This document shows positions 12,322-25,120 of a DNA stretch of 64,000 nucleotides, in pieces (positions within the stretch are counted from its first letter, which is position 1; each line of letters begins with the position of its first letter). Position numbers and translations under genes: made by a program. This DNA comes from Gymnogyps californianus (lineage: Eukaryota; Chordata; Aves; Accipitriformes; Cathartidae), in assembly GCF_018139145.2 (NCBI RefSeq), contig NC_059486.1, positions 10,044,001 to 10,108,000 of the forward strand. Direction: 5' to 3'. The notes under the pieces were generated by a model. It did no database searches, had not been told where the DNA came from, and saw nothing but the letters and a program-made list of their open reading frames with translations.

Positions 12322-14204
12322 ATTTTCTTTTGCTCTAGTCACAGAGAAATAGGAAACATTATTAGCAATGGAAAAGACAGCTCAGAATCAAAAGATGATT
12401 AAAAATGCTTCTTTTCTTGATAGTGCCATTGTGTTAGGGTAGGAATTGAAGAGAGAGAGCCATCAGAGATTGCATCGTCATGACACTGCAGCAGACAGGC
12501 AGTAACAAGTCTAAAAATAACAACGTATGGGCGAAGTCAAAGAATGCGACGCTGTGTCTCTGCAAGACGTTGAGCAGCTCCTGAGTGTTTGGTACCTGGC
12601 AGGGCTGAACTCCTGAACACTGACACCGGGGTTCTGTTCCTCCACTTCACTTTGATTTTATCTTCATCTTTCACAAGCGTTGAAGATGAAAGAGGGAAAC
12701 AAGCTGAGCTGAACAAGAAAGTTAGAAATGTGTAAAGTTATGTAGCAAATTGAAAGGGAAGGGGTCACTGTGGTCATGAACTGCTGAAAGGATTTACCTG
12801 CAAATGTGAGGCATAGAGACAATAGCCCAAAGCTTAGAGCACAATAATACAACTCGGGAGAAAGAGTCTCAAGTCTCCAACAGATTTCTTATAACTTTAG
12901 AATAGCAACTGGGTTCCATGAGGATCAGTCCCATATTTCTAACACTGGCATGGAAAACCCCTCTTTTCACATTATTCTGTGGAAGAATAAACACTTTCCA
13001 AACCTGTGAGATGTGCAGAGACTATGGCGTGGCAAGTTGCATGGTGTAATTCAGTCCAACCATTTTGGAAGTTTGTCAGATTCGTTGTCTAAATCACAGC
13101 CGTGTCTTTCAGTTTCTGTAGTGTGTGACTGTGATAGATAATTTTTCAATGATATTCATTTGTATGAACAATAGTCCAAGTGCCTTTTGTTTGTCTAGAA
13201 CTGCTTGCCAGCTGCTGCTGTTTGGGTGCAGGATCAGCCATTGTGTGTGTGAAGAGGTAGCAGGTTATTTCCACTGTGGCAGCTCCTTCTCTGATGCAGG
13301 ACACGGCCAGCGACTTTTCTTGTGGCAGGATAGGAAAGGAGTCTGTTAGAAATGCACATTTACAAGTAACATGACACCAAACGTGCAGGATATAGCTCAC
13401 ATCAGTCATTAAGCGGCCTGTCTTAAAGAGGAGCCTTGTTACATGTGCTCTGCTTAGAAACCTTGTGGCATAGCAAGGTAACTGTGGATGGTTACCTGAA
13501 AATGTTTCTTGGTCCCCATTTGGGGGAAGAGGCAGATTCTGTATGTCGGGTGGGACTGATTCCTCCTCCACTCCTCCAAGTCATTCTGCAAATATTTCCT
13601 CCTCAAGGTCAGAGCTCAGCCAGTGCCTCAATAATATGTTACAGGACATTTGTTTCTGGGTCTGATGGTAGACAGAATCTTGTTTTATGTGAGCATATAC
13701 ACTGGAATCCCGTGCACTTTATACAGACAGGGTGCTATTTCCTGTGTTCTGGCTCAATTCCATTTCACACAGTTATTTCATCTCATGTGATTTCAATTAA
13801 TGCTTGCAGGCATATGGTGACATAAATTGAGGAATGATTGAAAAGACTGCAAACATTCTAGAAAGCAAAAAATATTCAGGGACATCGGTAGACACCCTAT
13901 TTGCTAAAGAATACACCTTTGTCCAAATACAGAGTCAGGAGACTTTGAGCCAAATTGAAGATGACAAATTCAAAAGCCAATGAAGAAAATGCTCTTAATA
14001 CACAGCATATAAATAACTCCTGCTTCTTGGAAGAAGTGCTGAATTAAGTGACATAAGGACTTACCATTACATAAAAGAGGAAGCAAAAATATACCTCTGT
14101 AAAAGCTCCCTCTTCAATTTGACTCAGAGAAGTAGTAAAGCACAGACTTCTAACTCATGAAAGCCTTGATTTAGTAGACTGTTTGAGCATGCACCAGTAT
14201 TTTA
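12322..14204. other. Non-coding DNA, no gene recognised
   Basis: The sequence is of mixed composition. A minus-strand frame of 141 codons (13146-13571) is present but has no domain, signal or conserved pattern, and overlapping frames of similar length run on the + strand, so I do not call it a gene. No repeat family was recognised. Confidence 0.5.
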
Positions 14205-14275
14205 GGCTCTAAGTAATTCCATTGACTCCATTAACATTCCATGCTCACTTAAAGTAAAGCATATGTGAAGGGGTT
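14205..14275. repeat. Possible ancient sauropsid palindromic repeat remnant
   Basis: The stretch contains TAAGTAATTCCATTGACTCC followed by CACTTAAAGTAAAGCATATG. This resembles an old repeat known from turtles, crocodilians and birds whose core has the theme of CCCATTGACTTCAATGG next to TACTCACATGCTTAAAG. The match is from memory and diverged. A second, better-preserved relative may lie at 38148-38217. Confidence 0.35.
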
Positions 14276-17200
14276 TATTAGATGTTAGCCTAAGAAAACT
14301 GTTAATTATAGGGCATAAGGAAGACTTTTTCCATGAGAGCTGTTTTGGAATTTGTTCTGGTACATTGCTTTCTCTTGTTGTGCCCATTAGGGATGAAGGA
14401 AGACCTGAATGCTTTTGTGGAGCTTGTTAGCTTTATTAGACTACATCTAACATAAATGTCAAACAACTGAAAAGTACAGTCAACGCCTTTCACTGGATTC
14501 ATGACAGGCTCTGCCTGACAAACAAAGACTTCGTATTAGTCCTGGTGCAGGTAATGATAGCTCAAGTAAAAAGAACTTAAATCAGATTATTTAGTATTAG
14601 GCTAAAAATATTTAGCATCACATCCAGGTTTAGAAGTGAGAATGGAGCTTTGGTATCTTTGCAGAGAGGATGCACTTTGTTTAAAATGCAAACTAAATCA
14701 ATACCAAAGTGCATGTTCATTTGTCGTTAAATCTCTGTATATTGCTGCTAGGCTTGCTTTCTTTGCTGAATTTCAGAAAGAAACCGGTGATCATCAACAT
14801 AACTTTGTACTGGGGGGAGTTCCTCTTCTCTATAGTCCCCTGCCCCTATTATAGGTCTTCTAAAGCAAACTTCCATTGCAACCCAAGATGCTGATGTCTC
14901 AGTGGAGCAGGTAAAGGTAACTTCTTGAGACTGGCTTGTTTTGGACAAATTTGCATGACGACACAACAGGCCCTGCAGAGAAGGGCTCAGAACTGAATAT
15001 TCTCAGCCAGCACATGCTTTGCAGAATGTGGTTTATATTGGTAATTTCTGTGGATTAATTTCTTGAGACTTGTGTGGTCTCCTGTGTGCTTGGGGCCTTT
15101 CTACCTACAACATCATGAAAGTAGGGTACCGATCAGCGTCGGTGTAGAAAAATAACTAACCCTTAGCATGTATAGTACCTATATTTTTTCACCTTTCCAA
15201 AGGTATACGGTAAAGTATCATAAATGGCCAGTGTCTACAACACAAAAAAAAAGATCACTGAGGAGGAATATAGTATCCTGTTACCTTTCTCTTATGCCAG
15301 TCATTACAAAATCAGTCACATGTTACAACAGAGGCACAGCACAATTTATCAATTTCATTGTGTATCAGTGATAAATTTAATGTACTCTGTACAAGAAATC
15401 CCATTATCGTGATTTTATATGTAATATACAAATATATGGATTCTATTAAAACTAAAAGAAACAGTAGCACTGATTGAACTCCTTTAAAAAGGACTTACCT
15501 TAAAAAGTAACATGGTGTGATCCCTAGTAAATTCTTCCAACTTAATTTTCCTTTGCAGTGTTCATTTTTATAATACGAGCTTTACTCTATTAAGCTGTCA
15601 GATAAAAAGGGAGCTAATGGCCTGGCCACATTTTTGTCTAACAAAGGATACATTTAGCTAGCTCAATTACTAGTGGAAGCTTTAGATAGAAATACAAAAA
15701 GAAGGACGACAGAGCAATTTATTTTTACAATAAAACTATTAATTCTTGCACCCTCCCCTCCTTACAATATTCTGATGCTTAACATTACATTAATGAGGCA
15801 CTTTTAATATAATTATGGTTGCTTTTGTTCCAGCTCTTCCTGATTTTTAGATGTGGCCTTAGAATTAACTGTCCTTGGCCAGAGTTAAATGTTCCCCTTA
15901 ATTGGGCTGAAACTGTCAGCTTTTTACAATTTTCTGCAACATCTTTTGCTATTTTTTACCATTCGAATTTAGGGACAAGAAAGAGAAAACATCATCTCAT
16001 GATGCTCCTCTCTTTGGATAATTTAACCAACCTAAATTTTGTAGCATCATTGCTGGGATTTGCACAGTCTAAAGCTCAACATATGGCCACCTAACTGTTT
16101 TTCTCTGCAATCTTTAGATGCAATATAATTTATTTTCTTTTACAGCAGGCTGAAGGATACAGGATCTAACTCCTAATACAAGTAATTCATTAGCAACAGG
16201 CTATGTTGATCCTGGAACCAAATATAGCAATTACCCAAACGGTCTTTAAACTGCCTTTTAAACAATTATTTGAAGGAGTGGGTTATTTACACAGCCGGTA
16301 ACAAGCTGTGGAGCATTTAATCTTTCAGTTGCTGGTCCAGTCCTCGGTTAGGGTTGTGCTGACTCTTATTTGTTTGTGTCCTATGACTAAGTGGGGTGGT
16401 GCTGCACACGGCCAGCTAGTTTGCAGTCTCAGAAGGATGGAGGAATAAATGGACCATAGCAGCTGAATTCCCTTTTAAGTTTTAGCATGCTGCCTTCCAC
16501 TCAGTGCAGGGAATACAGTGCTTTGTAATTCAGCTCACCACCTTTACTGTGGTGTTTTCTTCATCTTTATGCATATTGCTAGCTGTAGCCGGTCTTTGAT
16601 ATGGTTATGAAATGGCAGTTTGAATTACATCTCTGTCTGAACGTATGAAATTTATACCATTATCCCCTTACGCATATTAAGAGAAAACTAGTCTTTTGTT
16701 TCAGACATAAGGTGATCTTTCAAACATAAATGAGGAAATTCCTCTTCACGGTCCAGTTCACCGATGAACTTTATGAACTGGGCACCATCACCACACTTAC
16801 TTACAGCCCCAGCAGTTTCAGGTACTTTGTATGGGTGGTTAATCTTTCTCTGAAGCATGCAAGAGCAATTCTGCTGTTTTTGTTTTATATTGCAAACACA
16901 AACCCAGAAACTAGCTCTGTTCCCCCTGTTTACCTTAATGTATCTGTGAAGCAACAACGTGAATGTGTTGCAGGACAGGACATTGGTTCTCTGCTGCCTC
17001 CTCCCTAATGAGCAATTCAGCTTTTGCACCCCTGAACGTGGCTCTTCCAGAAGCAGGCATTAGTTTTTTGTCTTCTGAGATTTGGCTCGAGGAAGAGGAC
17101 CAGTCAGAGACACAAACATCCCGCTGGAAATGAGGCCTACTACTCTTTTTCATAAAGGTGTGAGAACAATTCCTTCAGCACTCCTGGAAAAAATCAGGGT

Positions 17201-19683
17201 ATTTGCTTCCTCAGGAGGAATATTTTAAAGCTGTTTCTGTTCTGGTAAGCTTCCACGCAGTGATCGGTAAAACCAAGTTGTGCAGCCCAGGGATAGGATA
17301 GAGACAATTTGGTAAAATATGGAGCAATGAGTGGTAGCAAAGTCCTGATAGGAAGCTAGAGGTTGTGCCCTGGAAAAAAAAAATGCTAAAATAATAATAA
17401 AAAAATATTTGGCTTGTCTTGGTGGAATAAATGGCTTGTCTGGATAATCCATTTGGGATCTGAAGGGATTCCTTTGGTTGAAAAGACTAATAAGAGAATT
17501 ATTAGAATTCCCTAGGTAGAAATACATGAGATGGATTGAGGCTGTGTAGATGGAAAGATGAAGGCTCGATCTGAGCTGCCTAGGCAGAATGCAAAAGCAA
17601 AGATTTAAAATTAAGCTGAGGCAGGAGGCTCTTACAGAAGCGTGGAGGGGTTTCCTGGGTTCGCAATCCAGCGTTGACGCGCTGCACTTGCACGAGGCAT
17701 TGCTCCTCTGAAAACTCTGCAGCTGTGTATTGTGACAAAGACACCGGGGAGGTGATTTGGTGTTGGACAAAATGGGGTTTTCATTACCAAGGCTGGCAAG
17801 AGAGGATAATAGAGACTTTCCTTACTTTCCTATCAACCCTTGGATAATGCTGGGGTCCTGAAAAAAATCACAAGGATCACTTCTTTTGCTTCAATGCCTA
17901 AGGCCATGCGCTCTGGTTCCTCTGGGGTGGAGATTAATATTTAATGACAAATCACTGTGAATCTGAAGAAAAAAATTAATGGTCAACTTTGGCCTGCTAT
18001 GTTCAGGGTTTAGTAGAGTGTAATTCTTTATAAGAAGAAATCTTTGCCAGATATTTAAATCTGGCATTGTCCAATGAATCATTCAGTGATGAAATATTCT
18101 GGAACCATTATAATTTTTAAAAATTAATCACACATTAGACTTTTTGCACCACTTAATGTAGCAAAGAAGAGTACTATTTAAATATTACAGGCTTCATTAA
18201 CTGAAACTAAATTATTGTTCAAAATCAAGTGCATCAATCTCATCCTGAGAGATGTCTGACCTGTATTTATTTCTGCTACTGGGATAATTATAAAGGAAAT
18301 TGTACTGTCATTGTTAATTTTGGCCTTGTTATCAGGAAAACTTGTAATGCTCACTGCTCACTGTCTTGAGGTATAGGAGGGGTTAGGAGCTGTGTTAGCA
18401 CTGAGGGAGAGATTTACTGAGTATTCCCATTTTATGTGTATTTTCTCGGACAGCTTTTATATATACACAACAACCCCCAGGAAACTCAGTTCTGCACTGT
18501 ACCTAAAAGATAGTCTAGATCCAGAAACAGGAGTAAGCATCCATACTCACTCGACTTAATCCTGCATAGTATGTAATAATTTTTATTGATAAGGTGAGAA
18601 TCTGGTTGATATAATAGGCCTTTTAAATCTATGTACTCTTTAAATGTAAAGTTTCCAGTAAGAATAAATTTAGTTTAGTATTCTTTCTTTTTGCTTTTGC
18701 ATATTGTCTGTCTTTATGCCACTTTTCAGTAATGTAACTATAATGTGACAGAATTATACACTGCTGTATATAGTTGAAAATGCTATATAAAAAAATGCTA
18801 ATTTTCTCTTACAGAAAAACAATGATTAGGTTCTGTTTTAAATGAGGTTATATGAGTGCAGTTGGTGACAGTTACTTCTTCAGATATGTCCTTATTGTTA
18901 TAAGATCAATAACTCATTGATCAAAGTGATAAGAGAACTACTATTAGATTTCATGAAGTTGTTAATTAACAAACTACTAGTAGTGCTTACTGAATCACTA
19001 GGGTATTATTGCTTAATTATATGCCTAACTAAGCATACCCTCTGCTCTAATTAGTGGAAAATGAGTTAAAAATATACAGGATATGGCCTACTTCTGTACC
19101 CAGAAGTTAGTCCCAGCTAGTCACAGCTTAACTCATTTTCTTTAATTTCCAGATATTATATCAACATTATAAAATATTCAACACATGTATTTCATAGATC
19201 TGCTACCATTAGTGTCAAATTTGTTGATGCAGCTTAACTGATCTAGAAGTAAGTTTAGAAATGAATATTAATACATTGTTTACGAAGACTGCCAGTTGAA
19301 AAAGTACTTTAACTGTAAATAAGGCATATTAATTTCAAGTGTCCGCTCAAATACAATTAAATGCCAATGTGAAACATATTAAACAAGACTAGAGGTACAC
19401 CGCAGAACCCCGTTTTAGTATGAGTATGATTCTTCAACTCTTCCTATAGTAGGCAACATCCATTGAGGATCCAAAAGCCTCCCTCTAGCAAGGATTCAGT
19501 TTGGTTTTGAATGACACCTGTGAGTTGAAAAACATGTTGAACAGATTCATTTTCATGAACAGGTTTGGTTGTGATTACCTGGTAGCTTTAAGCAGTATCT
19601 AACTCTCTGTCAGCCTCAGCACAAGTTTGGTGTGACGGTGGCTGAAATCTGAATTCTGTGCACCTTGTTTGTGTTGATTATGG
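14276..19683. other. AT-rich non-coding DNA
   Basis: No exon, RNA gene or repeat family is supported. The longest minus-strand frame outside the mobile elements (17225-17770, 181 codons) lies here. It lacks any recognisable domain, and its hydrophobic patches come from AT-rich codons, so I treat it as chance. A CNE-like part (18040-18340) is listed separately. Confidence 0.5.
18040..18340. promoter_or_regulatory. Possible conserved non-coding element
   Basis: This is an evenly AT-rich, non-repetitive stretch with clustered motif-like words (AAATTAATCACAC, TTCATTAACTGAAAC, TAATTATAAAGG, TTGTTAATTTTGG) and no open frame. Its texture resembles deeply conserved vertebrate non-coding sequence. 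This is an impression only; there is no direct evidence of constraint. Confidence 0.18.
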
Positions 19684-19724
19684 TTTGGTTTTTGTTGTTG
19701 TTTTGTTTTGTTTGTTTTGTTTTG
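19684..19724. repeat. (GTT/GTTTT)n low-complexity tract
   Basis: Runs of GTT and GTTTT units on the + strand, equivalent to AAC/AAAAC units on the minus strand. Simple sequence; possibly the decayed A-rich end of an old retroposon, but no body is recognisable beside it. Confidence 0.85.
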
Positions 19725-21269
19725 CATCTGTGTGCGAACAATAGGATTTTCAGGTGATCGTAGTTCTGAAATTCAAGCTCTCTTCCTGGTTGTACCTCCA
19801 TTTACTAACCTGTAAAATAAAAGTATCCTTCCTAGAGGACACTTAGAAGGTTCATGCAATATTCTAGGTAACTTTGGCTACTGGCTAGAAGTTATCTAGG
19901 AAATATAAAGTGTAATCAATGAATGAGAAAATATTATGGAAAAAAGAGTTCATCTGAGGCTGTTAAAACCAAAGATACCACCTCTGCCCTCGGAACTGCC
20001 TGAGCTGCAGATCGTTGAAGGCTGAGAGAAGTATCACGAGGTATGATGTGCCTTGCTCTCATAGACTTCCTTAGGCATTTGCTGCTGGAGACAAAATCCT
20101 AGGCTAAGTGGGCCTTTGATCTGACCTGGTCCAGACATCACAGTATAATTAATGCTTCTTCCAGCCTGCAGCAATCTAATCCACTGCAGTTCTGTTGCTG
20201 GATGTGGGCTAATGGGTGGCCTCTTGCTCTAGTCTCAAATTCATAAGTTAGTGTCTCCACTGAAATAATGCTTTAAGCACTGAAGTTAAAGGAGCTTCCT
20301 TTGCCAACACCAGCTGATAATTTGGCCCAGAAGTACGAAAGTGTACCAGAAAGACACTTTTCTTCATAAAAGATTTTTGTGTATGTGCATGAAGCTATAA
20401 AATTAGAGTGGATCATATAGATATAAACCTGCTTTGAATAAATTTTCTTTACTGAAATGAACATTTTAAGTATTCCTGTGCTTCAGTTTTTTTCATTTTA
20501 AATATTTTGATTATCATTTTAGAGTTTAGTCTTGTGTGAATGTGTAGCAACTAATTTTCACTGTGAAGTTTTCTACCCCTTTGAAAGATATATCCTGTAA
20601 CAGGTTTGATATAAAGTTTAACTTCTACATAGACAAAAATCACTTTTAAAACTGCACATCCCAAACTGAAGGGTGCAATGAAGCTATTTACATAGAAATC
20701 CCTGGCAGTTAAGACAAAACAAACTTGGCTGCATGGAATTAAGCATGACAATAAGAAACCAAATAAAATCTTTAAGTATCAGGAGAGAGGGAGAGTGAGA
20801 GACATGCTAGGAATTTGTTCAGCGGGAATTGATGGAGTCAGCTCGAGTGAGGAATACAAAACCAATGATGATGTGTGGATACCCCTGCCTGAACAGCACA
20901 TAATTCCTGTAGAAGGGGAAAAGATTTTATGGGAGTCATGGTTAGCTCTCCGATGATCAAAGCAATAAAATCAGTTCTTCTAAGGTGATCCCACTGGGCA
21001 TCTTCTAGTGTATATTGTGGGGACAGGCCACTGAAATGGCTCACTTGTGAATGCTTTATTAGCCTCTCTCATTCTCCACCTCCATGTGTATTCAGGGCTT
21101 TCTTCCCACTTATTCCCTATAGAGGACTGCAGCAGATGCATAACCCGATGCCAGCCCAGCACTGGGAAATTGTGAAGCTGTCTCACCATAAATATTTCCA
21201 GGCAGAGATTCTGTATAGAGAAGCAGAACAACGAGCTAAACCTAAGATCAAACAGCAAGCGATCCCTGC
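19725..21269. other. AT-rich non-coding DNA
   Basis: No gene recognised. A segment near 19795-19920 contains ACTAACCTGTAAAATAAAAG, faintly like the end of a MIR SINE, but the rest of the element cannot be aligned by eye. Confidence 0.45.
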
Positions 21270-21387
21270 CAGAGGCTGGACAATGTCCTGAGCAAGCCAC
21301 TCCGTTCAACCCTGCTTTGAGCAGAGGGTTTGCAGTAGACGATCTTCAGAGGTCCCTTCTGACCTCCACTGTTCTGTGATTCTGTAA
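21270..21387 (+). mobile_element. CR1 LINE 3' tail
   Basis: The sequence reads GACAATGTCCTGAGCAAGC, then CCCTGCTTTGAGCAGAGGG, then GATCTTCAGAGGTCCCTTCT, and ends GTTCTGTGATTCTGTAAAAT. This is the standard CR1 3' terminus with its octamer-like tail (ATTCTGTG). The copy is severely 5'-truncated, about 115 bp, and moderately diverged. Confidence 0.88.
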
Positions 21388-24300
21388 AATGAGGTCTGTT
21401 AGTGTGTGTGTCAAAGTGAGTTTTCTTGGTGTGGCAGAACATCTCCCAACAGGAGTACGGAAACAATTCAGGCTCCTCTAGAGAAGTCAGTTGCTCATAA
21501 CAAACTTCTTGATATATATGGCAAATGCCTGTGGGGAGATAGGCAACTCTGTTACTGTCTGCTGGCAATAACACATTTCTGCAAGTAGTTTTATTGCCAT
21601 CAGTCATATTTCCCTCAAGTGCGCTCAAGGGGCAAACAAGTCTTGAATATCCAGGAGATGACTAATGTACTGGTGTAGAAGCAAACTTCTTCAATAGTGT
21701 CAACTTCTGACACTTAAAAGTGATGCCATGAACATACATCTGTGCTGCCAGCCTCACAAAAAGCATTCCAGGGAAGTGCAACAATCCCTTTCTTTTCCCT
21801 TAGCTAGATTTTGAGTTTTGCAACAGTCCTGAGTCGTACTGACCTGAAACACAGGGGAAACTTATATACCACAGGAATTTCCTAAATTATCAGTGTCTGA
21901 CATGTTTTTATGCAAGTTTACCATCACCTAGTTCAAAAGCCTCTCTAGAATGTCTGATGCATCCCCATTCCTATATATAACAGGTGAAAGCCCCAAATTC
22001 TTTCCAGTGTTTACCTTTCACAAGCGTGCCTGACGTACTGCTTTACAAATTCTCAGTGGTATGAACACTGCTCCCTCTGCGTAGGCCTGTCCTAAAACCA
22101 CATGCAGTTAAGCTCATAAGGTTCAATCCAAATTGCAGTATCTCCTTGTGACCGCTTGACCTTGTAAACTTACTTGAAAATCTGGTCACTTAATTGTTAT
22201 AAACAAGTAGAACCCAGGATGCCTTGAAATCTGGAGATCTTTTAAAGTTTTGTCCCAGGCTGCCAAACCTCAGGCATCAAAGAAGGAGTCACCTTTTAAG
22301 TCTGAACCTCAGACAACCCTGTGTGCATAGTCATGAATTTCAGGTGTATTGAAGAAGGTCATTGACAGGAAATCCTGAAGGGAGTCCCTGGGACTGAGTT
22401 CAGAATCCCTGGGTAGTGCCAGCTTCACGAATGGAATACGTATCTCCTCAATATAGCAATTTCCCTGCAGAAAGGATTTGTCTTTGCAAGCTGACTCCTA
22501 AATGCATTTGGACAAAACCTACAATATACGTAATAGCAGGGAAGCCGTTGGAATGACTGACTTTGAAAGAAACAAGAATGGTGAACAAATGCATTACTTA
22601 CGTGCTGAGGTTTTGCAGCTTGACACACTGAACAAACTTATGGAGCCCTACATGACTCTTCTAATGCAAGCAGGGGAAGGTGAAAAGTATTTACATCAAG
22701 ATGCTTGTGGCTCTTAGGTCTTTTTATTAGGCTAGAGATTCTTTGATAAAAGCTATTTAAAGCACTTCTAAAACCTTTTTAAATAACATGCTTTATAAAA
22801 TCATGCCATAAATAAAAAATGTCACTTCCATTATTAAAAGGAGTTGAAAGGATATCTAAAAACATAGGGGCAGTGCCTGTGTAATTCATATGAGCAGATG
22901 CCTGAAAGTGTAAGGAAATGACTGATCAGTCTGATCACCTGCTCTGTTTACCTTTGAATGGCAGGAAAGTGTATGCCAGGCAGCTACCGAGATTTCTGAC
23001 GTCAGCATCCCTGCTGAAATATTTCCAATGTAGACATCTAGTATTTGTCACTATTTTTGGCAGAGGTCTTTGGGAGAATTTCTCTTTCACATTGTTTCTT
23101 AACAGGTTTGTGAGCTTTTGGTATCTGGCAAAGTCAGTTGTAAAAACTCAGTGTTGGTTTTGCTGGGTTTAAGCACACAGTAATGGTATTTGTTTTGGCA
23201 TTAAGCTGCACAAATAACTGCACATTTGCAAGAGCTGGTGAGCAATCTTCATCTGAAAATTGCCATTAATGCTTCATGGAACAAACCAAAGAGCCTGGTG
23301 GATCTATTTGATTACAGATATGGCAGTCCTATATGATGCCACTACGTATAGACACAGCAAGATTACTAGTCCATCCATCACTTACAAAGAATAATTTTTC
23401 TTTCTCATCTTCCACAGAGCTTTCTGTTCTTTGATTATGCTGTCATTATCAGAAAGATGAATCTCACAGTGCCTTGGTGGTATGGTTTCTCCCATGTAAG
23501 TTTTATGCACATGTATCCACTTGGAAGAGGGGAAGAAATGCCGATAATGTAATCTTTGAAAATAATGCAGAGAAGAATGATCATAATGAGGAGTGTAGAC
23601 ATGTTATGGCAAAGGAGACTCTGGTCAATGGAAAGCAGCAAGTCTGCAGGCTCTTCTGATGGAAGAAGAGCCACCTACTCAAAGAAGTAGACCTTAGCAT
23701 CAAATATTTTGATGTGCAGTGAACTGGGAATGCAACATTTTCCCTGACAGCTATCAGCAAGTTTTATGCTGATCTCTAAAAGAAGACAACATTATGTAGC
23801 CTGTTTGGCTATGGAGGTGGGTTGGTTACACTGACAGATGACTGGAATGAGAAGCGCTCTCAAGATAGTGGCTAAAACGAGCTTGCAATATCAAAGTTGC
23901 TACTGGCCAACTGCAGTTGCTGTCTGGTTGGTAAGGGACAAGTTTCCTTTCTTGCCTTGGCGCACAGTTGTAAGCCATTTGTGTTAGCAGAATATTGGAG
24001 AAGGCAATAGCTGTGTACTTTACTAAGCACTAGAAATATGTTCATTTTCATTGTCTGAATTTAAAAAATATTAATACCTAAATATGTTTGGGTTTATTTG
24101 TTTTTAAATGCATTGGATTTGCATAGTTTAATGATAGAATTTGTAGCTGTTTGTTTACCATTTCTCTCTTGATAGTTCAGAGAAAAAAAATAGTTTACTT
24201 ATCACAACAGGTAGGTCTTCAATTTCCACTCAATTCATCTTTTAGAAGACAAATAATTTCCTTTTTTTCCATTTCACAGGAAAGCAAAGATAAATATAAT

Positions 24301-24743
24301 CTTCCCTACCTGTAATTGCACTGATAAACTGTATATATATGTGGCCACAGATAAAAGTATCACATTGCTTTTAGTGACTTCAGCACTATGAAGATTACCC
24401 TATTTATTTCTAACCATATGAATTTGACAGTATCCCCTTTAGATTTCTATTCTACAGCACGTCAATAATCTTTGAAAAATGCATTTCTTTGCTCTGTGAG
24501 ACAGGGTTGATAAGGTAAACTATTAGAATGGAGTTTAAGCATTTGAGGAAATTTCAAGGACATCTGCTAGGAAGGAAGAGACTTCTTGGTTTTCTCTGTC
24601 TAGCTGATATTACTAGGTGCATGTATGTCATGGATTAGTAATATTTAAAACTAGTTGCATTATCATGTTGTCTTTAAAGAGTTGCTATGAATATGCATAC
24701 ATGCCTAGAAACTTACAATTGGGCTTTATAAATTAATGAAGTG
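21388..24743. other. AT-rich non-coding DNA
   Basis: Only short chance frames on both strands. No repeat, RNA gene or promoter could be named. Confidence 0.5.
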
Positions 24744-24772
24744 CTTCCTCCTTCCTTCCTTCCTTTCTTCCC
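24744..24772. repeat. (CCTT)n microsatellite
   Basis: A pyrimidine tract made of CCTT units with minor interruptions. It sits at the left edge of a GC-richer patch (24773-25120). Confidence 0.9.
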
Positions 24773-25120
24773 CAGCCTGGGATTTGCAGGCAACCTCTTA
24801 CTCACCAGAGCTTGCTCTCTGCTGCTGTTCACTGCCCTGGGAAGCCAGCGCCGTGCTGCAGGCCAGGAGTGCCGCCTGCCCACAACCGCTTGCTCTGCAT
24901 AGATGCCTGGCTGGCAATGAGCAGTTTTTCCCCCTCAGGCTTTGACAGAAGCAGCAGCACTTTGCCCGCTACTACCTTGATTGCTCCTGGAAACCTGTGG
25001 TTAATTGGACAGAGCCTTCCAGAGGTGTCCCTCCTTCCAGGTAGCTACCTAACAGGCGTGGTGAGAAATACCTCAAAGCCAGGGCTACCAGCTCTGTCAA
25101 ACATAGAGCAGAGAGGGAAG
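24773..25120. other. GC-richer block of unknown nature
   Basis: This patch is clearly richer in G and C than its surroundings (for example CTGCAGGCCAGGAGTGCCGC, CCGCTTGCTCTGC). It shows no CpG-island density, no recognised repeat and no convincing frame; the 132-codon + strand frame at 24812-25210 runs out into AT-rich DNA without domain features. It could be a decayed mobile element or part of a non-coding transcript. Confidence 0.35.

Noticed and set aside
13146..13571. 141-codon minus-strand frame
   Set aside because: No recognisable motif, and similar-length + strand frames overlap the same DNA.
16688..17029. Overlapping frames on both strands considered as a possible exon
   Set aside because: Neither translation matches a known family, and splice-like boundaries are not convincing.
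17225..17770. 181-codon minus-strand open frame
   Set aside because: No domain, signal or conserved pattern; low-complexity hydrophobic runs from AT-rich codons; no sign of splice or promoter context.
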